A stretch of 64,000 nucleotides of DNA from Microbacterium sp. SLBN-154 (GTDB lineage: Bacteria; Actinomycetota; Actinomycetes; Actinomycetales; Microbacteriaceae): contig NZ_VFNL01000001.1 in assembly GCF_006715565.1 (NCBI RefSeq), positions 868,001 through 932,000 of the forward strand. Reading direction: 5' to 3'. The notes below the pieces were generated by a model. That model worked only from the letters and a program-made list of their open reading frames with translations, had not been told where the DNA came from and did no database searches. The position numbers and the translations under genes were made by a program. Below, one piece after another: positions 25,946-33,524 of the stretch. Numbering within the stretch: position 1 is the first letter of the stretch; every line of letters starts with the position of its first letter.

Positions 25946-26512
25946 TCAGGAGGCGGGCGGCGCGTCGGATCCCGGCGCGGGCGACGCGTCCGAACCCGGC
26001 GCGGACGCCGCGTCAGCGAGCTCCGGCTCGTGTGCCCACGTCGGAGCGAGTGCGCGGATGCGTGCCGCGCGCCACTGCCACGCCGCCCAGAGGCCCGGCC
26101 AGAGCACCGGCGCGGCCGCCCCGCCGATGACGAGGCGGTCGCGCCACAGGGTCTTCGTCGGGTCGCCGGGCGCCGGTGACACCGCCATCTGGTGGTCCCA
26201 GACGTCGAGGGCCGCAAGCGGCCCGGAGATCGGGATGCCGCTGTCGCGGAAGATGCGGATCGGCCCGTCCGGGCCCTTCAACGTCCGGTCGCTCGCGTGG
26301 ATGATCTGGCGGCCGAGCGACACCCGCCCGCCGAGGCTCATCTCGACCCCGACCTCCGCTCCCGGCTCCCAGGCGGTCGGCAGGACGTCGGGTTCGAGGG
26401 GTGCCAGCTGCACCAGGGGGCCGTACAGTTCGGCGACCGCACGCGGGGAGTGCAGCGCCCGCCAGGCGGCATCCGCATCGCAGTCGATGACGAGCTTGAG
26501 CATGATCCGCAT
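25946..26512 (-). CDS. SRPBCC-like (polyketide cyclase/START fold) protein
   Basis: 188 residues. The start LKLVIDCDADAAWRALHSPR resembles the first strand and helix of SRPBCC lipid-binding proteins, and the size fits. An Ala/Pro/Ser/Asp-rich tail of about 25 residues ends the protein, with PGSD repeated. No catalytic site is recognised. ATG 26512 is used; ATG 26503 is possible. A weak hexamer CAGAGT lies six bases before ATG 26512. Divergent from the ComB-like gene. Confidence 0.6.
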   Translation of the reverse strand: MRIMLKLVIDCDADAAWRALHSPRAVAELYGPLVQLAPLEPDVLPTAWEPGAEVGVEMSLGGRVSLGRQIIHASDRTLKGPDGPIRIFRDSGIPISGPLAALDVWDHQMAVSPAPGDPTKTLWRDRLVIGGAAAPVLWPGLWAAWQWRAARIRALAPTWAHEPELADAASAPGSDASPAPGSDAPPAS

Positions 26513-26552
26513 GTGCCCACTCTGTCATTCCGCACCGCCCGGCTCGCCCGTT

Positions 26553-26564
26553 TAGGCTGACGGA
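26553..26564 (+). promoter_or_regulatory. Putative leaderless promoter -10 of the ComB-like gene
   Basis: TAGGCT (26553-26558) ends six bases before ATG 26565. Confidence 0.5.
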
Positions 26565-27245
26565 ATGGCCTCGCCCTTCGATCAATCCCGGTATCAAGTG
26601 CGTCTGGACTGGGGGCTCGACGCCCTCGCGCGCCTCGCACCCGCCGACATCGTGGTCGTCGTCGACGTGCTCCGCTTCTCCAGCACGGTGATCGACGCGG
26701 TCGAGCGAGGCGAGGAGATGATGCTGGATGACGCGGCCTTCGCCGTGTCACTCAACGGCGCCCGGGTCGCCGCGGCCGCAGCCGCCGCCGCAGGCCCCGA
26801 CCAGACCGGCCCCCACGCGGTCGAGGACGAACCGTCCGGCCCGGTCGTGCTCCTCGCGGGACTGCGCAACGCCTCCGCCGTCGCTCAGGCGATCGCCGAT
26901 GAGCAGGAGCGCCGTGGCCGCCGCACCTCGATCTCGATCATCCCCGCCGGCGAGCGCGGTCACGGCGGGGCGCCGCTGCGCTTCGCCGTCGAGGATCTCC
27001 TCGGCGCCGGCGCCGTCATCGACGCCCTCACCACCCGGGGGATCGACCACTCCTCGCCCGAGGCCGCCACGGCGGGCGAAGCGTTCCGCGGCCTCCGCGG
27101 CGCCGTGCGTCACCTCCTCACCGCGAGCGGCTCGGGGCAGGAACTCATCGAGAAAGACCTGCGGCCAGACGTCGTCCGCGCCGCCGAGATCGACGCCTCA
27201 GACGCGGTGCCGATCGTGCGCGGGCCCCGCATCGTCGGGCTCTGA
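26565..27245 (+). CDS. comB: 2-phosphosulfolactate phosphatase family protein (ComB-like)
   Basis: 226 residues. VDVLRFSST (33-41) is the signature of the ComB family, and LLAGLRNASAVAQA and IIPAGERG follow in the expected order. In archaea ComB removes phosphate from 2-phosphosulfolactate in coenzyme M synthesis. Actinobacteria do not make coenzyme M, so the true substrate here is unknown. No other coenzyme M genes are in the window. Its 3' end overlaps the convergent SprT-like gene by 48 bases. Confidence 0.8.
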   Translation: MASPFDQSRYQVRLDWGLDALARLAPADIVVVVDVLRFSSTVIDAVERGEEMMLDDAAFAVSLNGARVAAAAAAAAGPDQTGPHAVEDEPSGPVVLLAGLRNASAVAQAIADEQERRGRRTSISIIPAGERGHGGAPLRFAVEDLLGAGAVIDALTTRGIDHSSPEAATAGEAFRGLRGAVRHLLTASGSGQELIEKDLRPDVVRAAEIDASDAVPIVRGPRIVGL

Positions 27246-27752
27246 CGCGCGCGAAGCAGCATCCGCTCGCGGTGTCATCGCCGCCAGCCGGGTCGCAGCC
27301 GAGATCTCGCGTCGCGTCCAGGTGAACAGATGACGGCGGTCGAAATGCGGCGCGCACGCGACGCACGACGTCGCCCGCGGCGGGCGCCGATGCCGGTACG
27401 CGGTGTGCCCGGCGGGGCACACCCCCACCCACGGCGCGAGCTCGACGGCAGTCTCGCCGTCGTGGGTCGTTCCCCCGACGTAGCCCAGACTTCGCGCGAT
27501 GCGCTTCCACTCGGCGCCGTGTCCGGCCGCCGGCCCGGCGAGGGCGTGGGCCACCTCGTGCAGCAGCGTCTGGTGATTGGTGTCGTCGTCGTACCGCGCC
27601 GACAGGTAGCGCGAGACGCTGATGCGTTTGCGCCGGAAGTCGCAGAGGCCGGCACGCCGCTTGGCGTTGTCGAAGCCGAAGGACCAGGAGGGATCGAGGT
27701 GCTGCCGGATCAGCGCGGTCGCCCAGACGCGCACACGTTCAGGTTCTGACAT
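27198..27752 (-). CDS. SprT-like zinc metalloprotease-fold protein
   Basis: 184 residues. HEVAH (65-69) with H78 and E81/W82 in GHGAEW forms the SprT-type HExxH...H zinc site. A second zinc-ribbon-like set, C112/H116 and C130/C133, follows. SprT/Spartan relatives cleave or bind DNA-protein crosslinks; small bacterial members are poorly characterised. TACCGT lies seven bases before ATG 27752, indicating a leaderless transcript. The last 16 codons run antisense over the end of the ComB-like gene. Confidence 0.85.
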   Translation of the reverse strand: MSEPERVRVWATALIRQHLDPSWSFGFDNAKRRAGLCDFRRKRISVSRYLSARYDDDTNHQTLLHEVAHALAGPAAGHGAEWKRIARSLGYVGGTTHDGETAVELAPWVGVCPAGHTAYRHRRPPRATSCVACAPHFDRRHLFTWTRREISAATRLAAMTPRADAASRASEPDDAGPAHDRHRV

Positions 27753-27765
27753 ACCCGAGACGGTA
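27753..27765 (-). promoter_or_regulatory. Putative leaderless promoter -10 of the SprT-like gene
   Basis: TACCGT (27765-27760, minus strand) lies seven bases before ATG 27752, inside the 30-base gap after the TPR gene. Confidence 0.45.
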
Positions 27766-27782
27766 GAACGTACCTACGACAC

Positions 27783-28310
27783 TCAGCTCGCGACCGACGA
27801 CCGCATGCGCCGCCGCTCGGACGCGTCGATCGCCAACAGCGTCGATTCGAGCTGATCGTCGGGAGCCCCCGACTCCTGCCGGAGGAACAGCGCGCGCTTG
27901 AAGTCGGTGCGCGCGGCGTCGTAGTCCTCGCCGTCGTAGCGGGTCTTGCCGCGGTGCTGGTAGGCGAAGGCCGCGATTCCCGACCAGCCCTGGCCGTCGG
28001 CCTCTTCGGCGCACGCGGTGAGTTCCTGCTCGGCGGCGGCGAGCTGTCCGCGCACCTGCAGCACGGTGGCATGGAGGATCCGGGCGCGCAGCAGGTCTTT
28101 GCGTGTCCCCGCCATCCGCGCCACGCGCACCGACTGCTCCGAGAGCACCAGCGCGTCATCGAGTCGATCGAGCACCTTCAGCAGCCACACGCGCTCCAGG
28201 AGCGCCGGCAGGCTCCGCTGCTCGCCGATCTCGTCCAGGCGCCCCTCGCAGCGGACAGGGTCGACCTGCTCCCGCAGGGTGTCGGGGTCGTATCCCAGGA
28301 TGTAGCTCAT
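27783..28310 (-). CDS. Tetratricopeptide-repeat-like protein
   Basis: 175 residues, almost entirely helical. Repeated helix pairs such as LLERVWLLKVLDRLDDALVL and the later DYDAARTDFKRALFLRQES show the alanine/small-residue spacing of tetratricopeptide repeats, probably three to four units. No enzymatic domain. GGAAGGAG lies about eight bases before ATG 28310. The same-strand spermidine-synthase-like gene lies 109 bases upstream. Role unknown; probably a protein-binding scaffold. Confidence 0.65.
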   Translation of the reverse strand: MSYILGYDPDTLREQVDPVRCEGRLDEIGEQRSLPALLERVWLLKVLDRLDDALVLSEQSVRVARMAGTRKDLLRARILHATVLQVRGQLAAAEQELTACAEEADGQGWSGIAAFAYQHRGKTRYDGEDYDAARTDFKRALFLRQESGAPDDQLESTLLAIDASERRRMRSSVAS

Positions 28311-28381
28311 GATCGACTCCTTCCACGCTCGAGGGTCCCGCGCCCACGCTCCCCCAGTCTGCGCGACCGCGGCGCCGGCGC

Positions 28382-28396
28382 CGGCGTGGCACGCCG
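28382..28396. terminator. Short GC-rich palindrome between spermidine-synthase-like and TPR genes
   Basis: CGGCGTG-G-CACGCCG lies in the 109-base gap 23 bases after the stop of the minus-strand spermidine-synthase-like gene. Possible terminator or processing hairpin; weak evidence. Confidence 0.3.
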
Positions 28397-28419
28397 CAGG
28401 GCGGCATCCGGATCGGAAT

Positions 28420-29283
28420 TCACCGTTCGAAGACGGATGCCGCGGGCTTGGGCGACGGCGTCGCGTCGCCGTCGGTCGCGATGCGCGCGCCGCGCACGAA
28501 CTCGACGATCTCCTCGCCCTCGGCCACCTTCGCGGGGTGAGGGCCAGCGGCCATCAGCCGCGGCAGCCACTGGGTCGGAAGGGGCGTGGGCGAGGCGGCG
28601 ACCACGAGGTTGCCGAACCGGCGACCCTTCAGCGTCTGCACCTCGGCCAGCACGATGACGTGGGGGAGCACCTCGCGCACCGTCGCCACCTGACGACGGG
28701 CGAAGGCGAGCCCCGCCCCGTCGGCGACATTGATCAGCAGCACGCCGTCGGACGCGAGGAGGGCGGCGGCCTCGCGGTAGAACTCCACCGTCGTCAGGTG
28801 CGCCGGGGTCTGCGCGCCGGCGTAGACGTCGGAGACGAGCACGTCGACGGCGCCGACCAGGGCGCGCGGAAGCCGGGCCAGGCCCCGTCGGGCGTCGCCG
28901 ATCCGCACCCGGATCGCCGCGCCGCGCGGAAGGGGCAGATGCTCGCGCACGAGCTCGACCAGGGGCTGCTCGAGCTCGATGACCTGCTGGCGCGACCCCG
29001 GCCGGGTCGCCTCGATGTACCGCGGCACCGTCAGCGCGCCGGCCCCCAGGTGCACGGCGGTGAGGGGCTGACCCGGGAGCTTCAGACGATCGATCACCGC
29101 CGCCATCCGCGACACGTACTCGAAGTGCAGGTGCGTGGGGTCGTCGAGGTCGACGTGCGACTGCGGAGTGCCGTCGACGATGAGCTCCCAGCCGGTGTCG
29201 TACTCCGACGGCGCGATCGTCGCCAGCGTGCCGTCACCGAGCCTCGCCGAGGGTCGCACCTGTTCCACCCGAGCGCGCGCCAT
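28420..29283 (-). CDS. Spermidine-synthase-like methyltransferase-fold protein
   Basis: 287 residues. The S-adenosyl-binding motif is HLGAGALTVPRY (78-89), with VIELE (101-105) giving the acidic ribose ligand, IGDARRGL and the VSDVYAG stretch where true spermidine synthases have their catalytic Asp region. Many actinobacterial proteins of this type are annotated as spermidine synthase without proof. TAGCGT lies six bases before ATG 29283, so the message is probably leaderless. Confidence 0.8.
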   Translation of the reverse strand: MARARVEQVRPSARLGDGTLATIAPSEYDTGWELIVDGTPQSHVDLDDPTHLHFEYVSRMAAVIDRLKLPGQPLTAVHLGAGALTVPRYIEATRPGSRQQVIELEQPLVELVREHLPLPRGAAIRVRIGDARRGLARLPRALVGAVDVLVSDVYAGAQTPAHLTTVEFYREAAALLASDGVLLINVADGAGLAFARRQVATVREVLPHVIVLAEVQTLKGRRFGNLVVAASPTPLPTQWLPRLMAAGPHPAKVAEGEEIVEFVRGARIATDGDATPSPKPAASVFER

Positions 29284-29295
29284 GGCTCAACGCTA
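29284..29295 (-). promoter_or_regulatory. Putative leaderless promoter -10 of the spermidine-synthase-like gene
   Basis: TAGCGT (29295-29290, minus strand) ends six bases before ATG 29283. Confidence 0.5.
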
Positions 29296-29378
29296 GTCCG
29301 CGGCATCCCCTCCTCCTCCCCCGGCCGTCGAAACAGAATCGCAACCTCACCGTGACCATCCGCGCGACGGCGCGCGGG

Positions 29379-29384
29379 TACGGT
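29379..29384 (+). promoter_or_regulatory. Possible -10 of the oligopeptide transporter operon
   Basis: TACGGT lies 92 bases before ATG 29477 in an otherwise promoterless gap. No convincing -35 is visible. Confidence 0.3.
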
Positions 29385-29476
29385 CGAGGGATCACACTCC
29401 GTGGGCCGGTGCTGTCACACACATCGCTGTGCTCGCGACCCGAAAGGGACCCTCAAAAAGGAAGGTGCAGTACACG

Positions 29477-31144
29477 ATGCTTCACTCAACGAGAAAGCGC
29501 CTGCTCGCCGGCGCTGCCGCCCTCGCCATCGGATCGCTGATCCTGACGGCCTGCGCGAGCCAGCGCGAGGAGGGCGGCGGAAGCGAGGAGCCGAGCGACG
29601 TCGACTCGACGTTCATCTTCGGCGCCTCCGGTGACGTGTCGAGCCTGGATCCGGCGTTCGCCAGCGACGGCGAATCGTTCCGCGTCTCCCGGCAGATCTT
29701 CGAAGGCCTCGTGGGCGTCGAGCCCGGGACGGCCGACCCCGCGCCGCTCCTGGCCAGCAGCTGGGAGCAGTCCGAGGACGGACTGAGCTACACCTTCACC
29801 CTCGAGGAAGGCGTCACCTTCCACGACGGCACCCCCTTCAACGCCGAAGCGGTGTGCTTCAACTTCGACCGCCAGAACAACTTCACCGGCATCGCCCAGA
29901 GCGAGAGCCTGTCGTACTACTGGGGCAAGCTCATGCGCGGCTACGCCGACACGGGCACCTCGATCTACGGCGGGTGCGAGCCGAACGGTGACACCGAGGT
30001 CACCGTCACGCTGACCGAGCCGTTCGCCGGGTTCATCCCCGCGCTGTCGCTGCCCGCCTTCGCGATGCAGAGCCCGACCGCGCTGGAGGAGTACGGCGCC
30101 GATGACGTCGGCGGCACCTCCGAGGCCCCGACCCTCAGCGAGTACGCCACGGGGCACCCGACCGGCACCGGTCCGTTCCAGTTCGAGTCGTGGGACCCGG
30201 GCAGCACCACCACCCTCACCGCCTACGAGGACTACTGGGGCGAGCAGGGCGTCGTCGAGGAGATCATCTTCCAGGTGATCGGCGACACCACCGCGCGGCG
30301 CCAGGCGCTGGAATCCGGCAGCATCGACGGCTACGACCTCGTCGCCCCCGCCGACCTCGGCGCGCTGGAAGAGGCGGGCTTCACCCTCATCAACCGCGAC
30401 CCGTTCAACGTGCTCTACCTCGGCATGAACCAGGCCGTTCCCGAGCTGGCCGATGAGCGCGTCCGCCAGGCGATCGCCCACGCGATCGACAAGGAGCAGC
30501 TGATCACCCAGGTGCTCCCCGAGGGCACCGAGGTCGCCACGCAGTTCATGCCCGACAGCGTGATCGGCTGGAACCCCGACGTCGCCACCTACGAGTACGA
30601 CCCCGAGCAGGCCCAGGCGCTGCTGGCCGAGGCGGGCTTCGACGAGTCGAACCCCCTCACCATCACGTTCAACTACCCGGTCAACATCTCGCGGCCGTAC
30701 ATGCCCAACCCCGAGCAGATCTTCACCAACCTGCAGTCTCAGCTCGAGGCGGTCGGCATCGTGCTCAACCCGGTCTCGAACGAGTGGGGCGAGTACCTCG
30801 ACCTCATCCAGGGCGGCAGCGAGCACGGCATCCACCTGCTCGGCTGGACCGGTGACTACAACGACCCCGACAACTTCGTGGGGACCTTCTTCGGCGCCCC
30901 GTCGAACGAGTGGGGCTTCGACAACGGCGAGATCTTCAGCGCGTTGACCACCGGTCGTGGCCTCGCCACGGCCGAGGAGCAGGAGTCGGCCTACGCCGAC
31001 GCGAACGCGCAGATCATGGAGTTCCTCCCCGGGATTCCGCTCGCCCACCCGGTGCCGACCCTCGTCTTCGACGAGCGCGTCACCTCGTACCCGGCGAGCC
31101 CCGTGCAGGACGAGGTCTACAACCTGGTCGAGCTCTCCGAGTAA
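29477..31144 (+). CDS. Peptide/nickel-type ABC transporter substrate-binding lipoprotein
   Basis: 555 residues. Signal peptide with lipobox ending at Cys26 (LILTAC), then the SBP_bac_5 fold: SSLDPAFASDG near the start, LVGVEPGTADPAPLLASSWE, and the C-terminal lobe with GWTGDYNDPDNFVGTFF. It binds oligopeptides or similar ligands outside the membrane. ATG 29477 is preceded by AAGGAAGG 12 bases away; earlier in-frame codons lie in the leader. It is the first gene of an operon with two permeases; the ATPases lie convergently downstream. Confidence 0.92.
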   Translation: MLHSTRKRLLAGAAALAIGSLILTACASQREEGGGSEEPSDVDSTFIFGASGDVSSLDPAFASDGESFRVSRQIFEGLVGVEPGTADPAPLLASSWEQSEDGLSYTFTLEEGVTFHDGTPFNAEAVCFNFDRQNNFTGIAQSESLSYYWGKLMRGYADTGTSIYGGCEPNGDTEVTVTLTEPFAGFIPALSLPAFAMQSPTALEEYGADDVGGTSEAPTLSEYATGHPTGTGPFQFESWDPGSTTTLTAYEDYWGEQGVVEEIIFQVIGDTTARRQALESGSIDGYDLVAPADLGALEEAGFTLINRDPFNVLYLGMNQAVPELADERVRQAIAHAIDKEQLITQVLPEGTEVATQFMPDSVIGWNPDVATYEYDPEQAQALLAEAGFDESNPLTITFNYPVNISRPYMPNPEQIFTNLQSQLEAVGIVLNPVSNEWGEYLDLIQGGSEHGIHLLGWTGDYNDPDNFVGTFFGAPSNEWGFDNGEIFSALTTGRGLATAEEQESAYADANAQIMEFLPGIPLAHPVPTLVFDERVTSYPASPVQDEVYNLVELSE

Positions 31145-31152
31145 CGACGATC

Positions 31153-31195
31153 CGGATGTCGCGGCGCGGCCTGAGACGCCGCGCCGCGACATCCG
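31153..31195 (+). promoter_or_regulatory. Perfect 18-bp intercistronic hairpin
   Basis: Arms 31153-31170 and 31178-31195 pair at all 18 positions around a seven-base loop, between the binding-protein and first permease genes. Such hairpins commonly protect or partly terminate the message so that more binding protein than permease is made. No T-run follows. Confidence 0.7.
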
Positions 31196-31234
31196 CTCGT
31201 CTTCTCCTCCGCTCGTCGTCGAAGGCTGTCTTCC

Positions 31235-32239
31235 GTGATTCGCACCATCGGCAAGAGGATCCTCTTGCTCATCCCGACGCTGTTCGGGTTGTCCGTCCTG
31301 CTGTTCCTCTGGGTCCGCGCCCTGCCGGGCGGTCCCGCCGTCGCGCTCCTCGGTGAGCGGGCGACCCCTGAGGCGGTCGCCGAGATCAACCGCCTCTACG
31401 GGTTCGACCGGCCGCTGTTCGAGCAGTACATCATCTGGCTCGGGCGCCTGCTGCAGGGCGACTTCGGCACGTCCATCCAGACCGGGCGGGCCGTCACCGA
31501 AGAGTTCTGGCGCCGTTTCCCGGCGACCCTCGAGCTCTCCAGCGCCGCGCTGCTCATCGCCGTCGGCGTCGGCATCCCCCTCGGATACTGGGCCGCCCGC
31601 CGGCACGGCAAGGCCACCGACCACCTCACCGTGGCCGCGAGCCTCCTCGGCATCACGATCCCGGTGTTCTTCCTCGCGTTCCTGCTGAAGTGGGTGTTCG
31701 CGGTGCAGCTGGGCTGGCTGCCGTCGGAGGGTCGGCAGGATCCGCGCATCGATGCGACCCACTACACGAATTTCTACATCCTCGACGGGATCATCACCGG
31801 CGAATGGGATGCCGCGTGGGACGCGATCCTGCACCTGATCCTGCCCGCGGTGGCGCTGGCGACGATCCCGCTCGCGATCATCGTGCGCATCACCCGCGCG
31901 TCGGTGCTCGAGGTGCAGAACGCCGACTACGTCCGCACCGGCATGGCCAAGGGCGTGCCACGGGGCACGATCCGCGGGCGGTTCATCCTGCGCAACGCCC
32001 TGCTCCCTGTCGTGACGACGGTGGGTCTGCAGACGGGGCTGCTCATCTCGGGGGCGGTGCTCACCGAGACGGTGTTCGCGTTCCCCGGCATCGGATCGTT
32101 CCTCGCCCGCGCCATCTTCACCCGTGACTTCCCGGTGCTGCAGGGCTTCATCATCTTCATCGCGATCGCGTACGCCCTGATCAACCTGATCGTGGATGTC
32201 TCGTACAGCTTCATCGACCCGAGAGTGAGGGTCCAATGA
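31235..32239 (+). CDS. Peptide-type ABC transporter permease (DppB/OppB-like)
   Basis: 334 residues, six membrane helices. N-terminal IGKRILLLIPTLFGLSVLLF and LYGFDRPLFEQYIIWLGRLL are typical of DppB. The EAA-loop region is ADYVRTGMAKGVPRGTIRGR, and LLISGAVLTETVFAFPGIG follows. GTG 31235 is the start matching the family N-terminus. It overlaps the next permease gene by four bases. Confidence 0.93.
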   Translation: MIRTIGKRILLLIPTLFGLSVLLFLWVRALPGGPAVALLGERATPEAVAEINRLYGFDRPLFEQYIIWLGRLLQGDFGTSIQTGRAVTEEFWRRFPATLELSSAALLIAVGVGIPLGYWAARRHGKATDHLTVAASLLGITIPVFFLAFLLKWVFAVQLGWLPSEGRQDPRIDATHYTNFYILDGIITGEWDAAWDAILHLILPAVALATIPLAIIVRITRASVLEVQNADYVRTGMAKGVPRGTIRGRFILRNALLPVVTTVGLQTGLLISGAVLTETVFAFPGIGSFLARAIFTRDFPVLQGFIIFIAIAYALINLIVDVSYSFIDPRVRVQ

Positions 32240-33195
32240 CCTCGGCGATGCTTCCCCCCGCCCCCAGCGGCGGTCCGGTCGACGACACGGCGATCGATGA
32301 CCGGGAGCTGCTGGGCGCGCAGGTGCGCGGCGGCTTCTGGCGCGACGTGTTCCGGCGTCTGCGCCGGAACCCCTCGGCATGGGTGGGTGCGGTCATCATC
32401 GCCCTGTTCATCCTCGTGGCCGCCCTCGCGCCCGTGCTCGCGCCCTACGGTCCGACCGAACTGCCGGGGCAGCGGTACATCACCCCGACCTACATCCCGG
32501 GTCCGGGAGAGCTCCCGCAGTTCCCGCTCGGGCTCGACCGCTTCGGCGGCGATGTGCTGTCCAAGCTCATCTGGGGTGCGCAGGCGTCGCTCACGATCGG
32601 CGTGGTCTCGACCGCGTTCGGTCTTCTCGGCGGCATGCTGCTCGGCCTCATCGCCGGCGCGTTCGGCGGCTGGGTCGACGTCGTCGTGATGCGCTTCGTC
32701 GACATCCTGCTCTCGGTGCCGTCGCTGCTGCTGGCGGTGTCGATCGCGGCGATCCTCGGGCAGACCCAGCTGTCGGTGATGATCGCGATCGGTGCCGCGC
32801 AGGTGCCGGTGTTCGCACGGCTTCTGCGCGCGTCGATGCTCCAGCAGCGGTCGGCCGACTACGTGCTGTCGGCCCAGACGCTCGGCCTCGGCCGCGGCAA
32901 GATCACGATGAGCCACGTGCTGCCCAACGCCATCGGTCCGGTCATCGTGCAGGGCACACTGTCGCTCGCGACCGCGGTCATCGAGGCGGCGGCGCTGTCG
33001 TTCCTCGGTCTCGGCGGCGGGCTTCCGCAGACCGCGGAGTGGGGGCGCATGCTCACCTACGCGCAGCTCGAGCTCGCGATCGCGCCGTGGCTGGCGTTCC
33101 TGCCCGGCGCCTGCATCACGATCACCGCGCTCGGGTTCACCCTGCTCGGCGAGGCGCTGCGCGAAGCGATGGATCCCCGCACCCGCGCGCGGTAG
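32236..33195 (+). CDS. Peptide-type ABC transporter permease (DppC/OppC-like)
   Basis: 319 residues. After a 45-residue cytoplasmic N-terminus come RRLRRNPSAWVGAVIIALF and HPLGTDxxGRD-like FPLGLDRFGGDVLSKLIWGA, the DppC hallmark. The EAA loop contains ADYVLSAQTLGLGRGKI. It forms the channel with the preceding permease. The operon ends here without an ATPase gene; the likely ATPase is the fused protein encoded convergently. Confidence 0.93.
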   Translation: MTSAMLPPAPSGGPVDDTAIDDRELLGAQVRGGFWRDVFRRLRRNPSAWVGAVIIALFILVAALAPVLAPYGPTELPGQRYITPTYIPGPGELPQFPLGLDRFGGDVLSKLIWGAQASLTIGVVSTAFGLLGGMLLGLIAGAFGGWVDVVVMRFVDILLSVPSLLLAVSIAAILGQTQLSVMIAIGAAQVPVFARLLRASMLQQRSADYVLSAQTLGLGRGKITMSHVLPNAIGPVIVQGTLSLATAVIEAAALSFLGLGGGLPQTAEWGRMLTYAQLELAIAPWLAFLPGACITITALGFTLLGEALREAMDPRTRAR

Positions 33196-33524
33196 CGCCG
33201 CTCGGTCGTCCCTGCGCTCTTCTGCCCGCTTCGCTTCCCCCGTCACGTTCGGCCCTTCCTCGCGCGGGTGAAGGGCGAATCGTGTCGGGGCAGCGGCGGG
33301 TGCCCCCAACGAGGCGAGCGTCGCCGCCGGCGTTCGCTGGACGCGATCGGCGCGTCGGCTCGACCGTTCGTGACAGGCGAGCGTCGCCGCCGGCGTTCGC
33401 TGGACGCGATCGGCGCGTCGGCTCGACCGTTTGCGTCAGTGGAGTGCCGGCACGCGGGGCGCCGACCTCGGCGAAGCGGTGACGCCCGCCGCTCGACGCC
33501 CGCCGCCGCGAAGCGGGAGAGGGG
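33196..33524. other. 329-base gap between convergent transporter genes
   Basis: No credible gene. It holds a perfect 57-base direct repeat (33312-33431) and GC-rich sequence without a clear terminator hairpin. Open frames through the repeat are by-products of its 63-base period. Confidence 0.7.
33312..33431. repeat. 57-bp perfect tandem direct repeat
   Basis: Copies at 33312-33368 and 33375-33431 are identical over 57 bases and separated by CGTGAC. Identity in noncoding DNA implies recent duplication. Confidence 0.9.

Noticed and set aside
29486..32380. 964-codon open frame antisense to the peptide transporter genes
   Set aside because: Runs across three well-defined plus-strand genes and shows artefactual composition.
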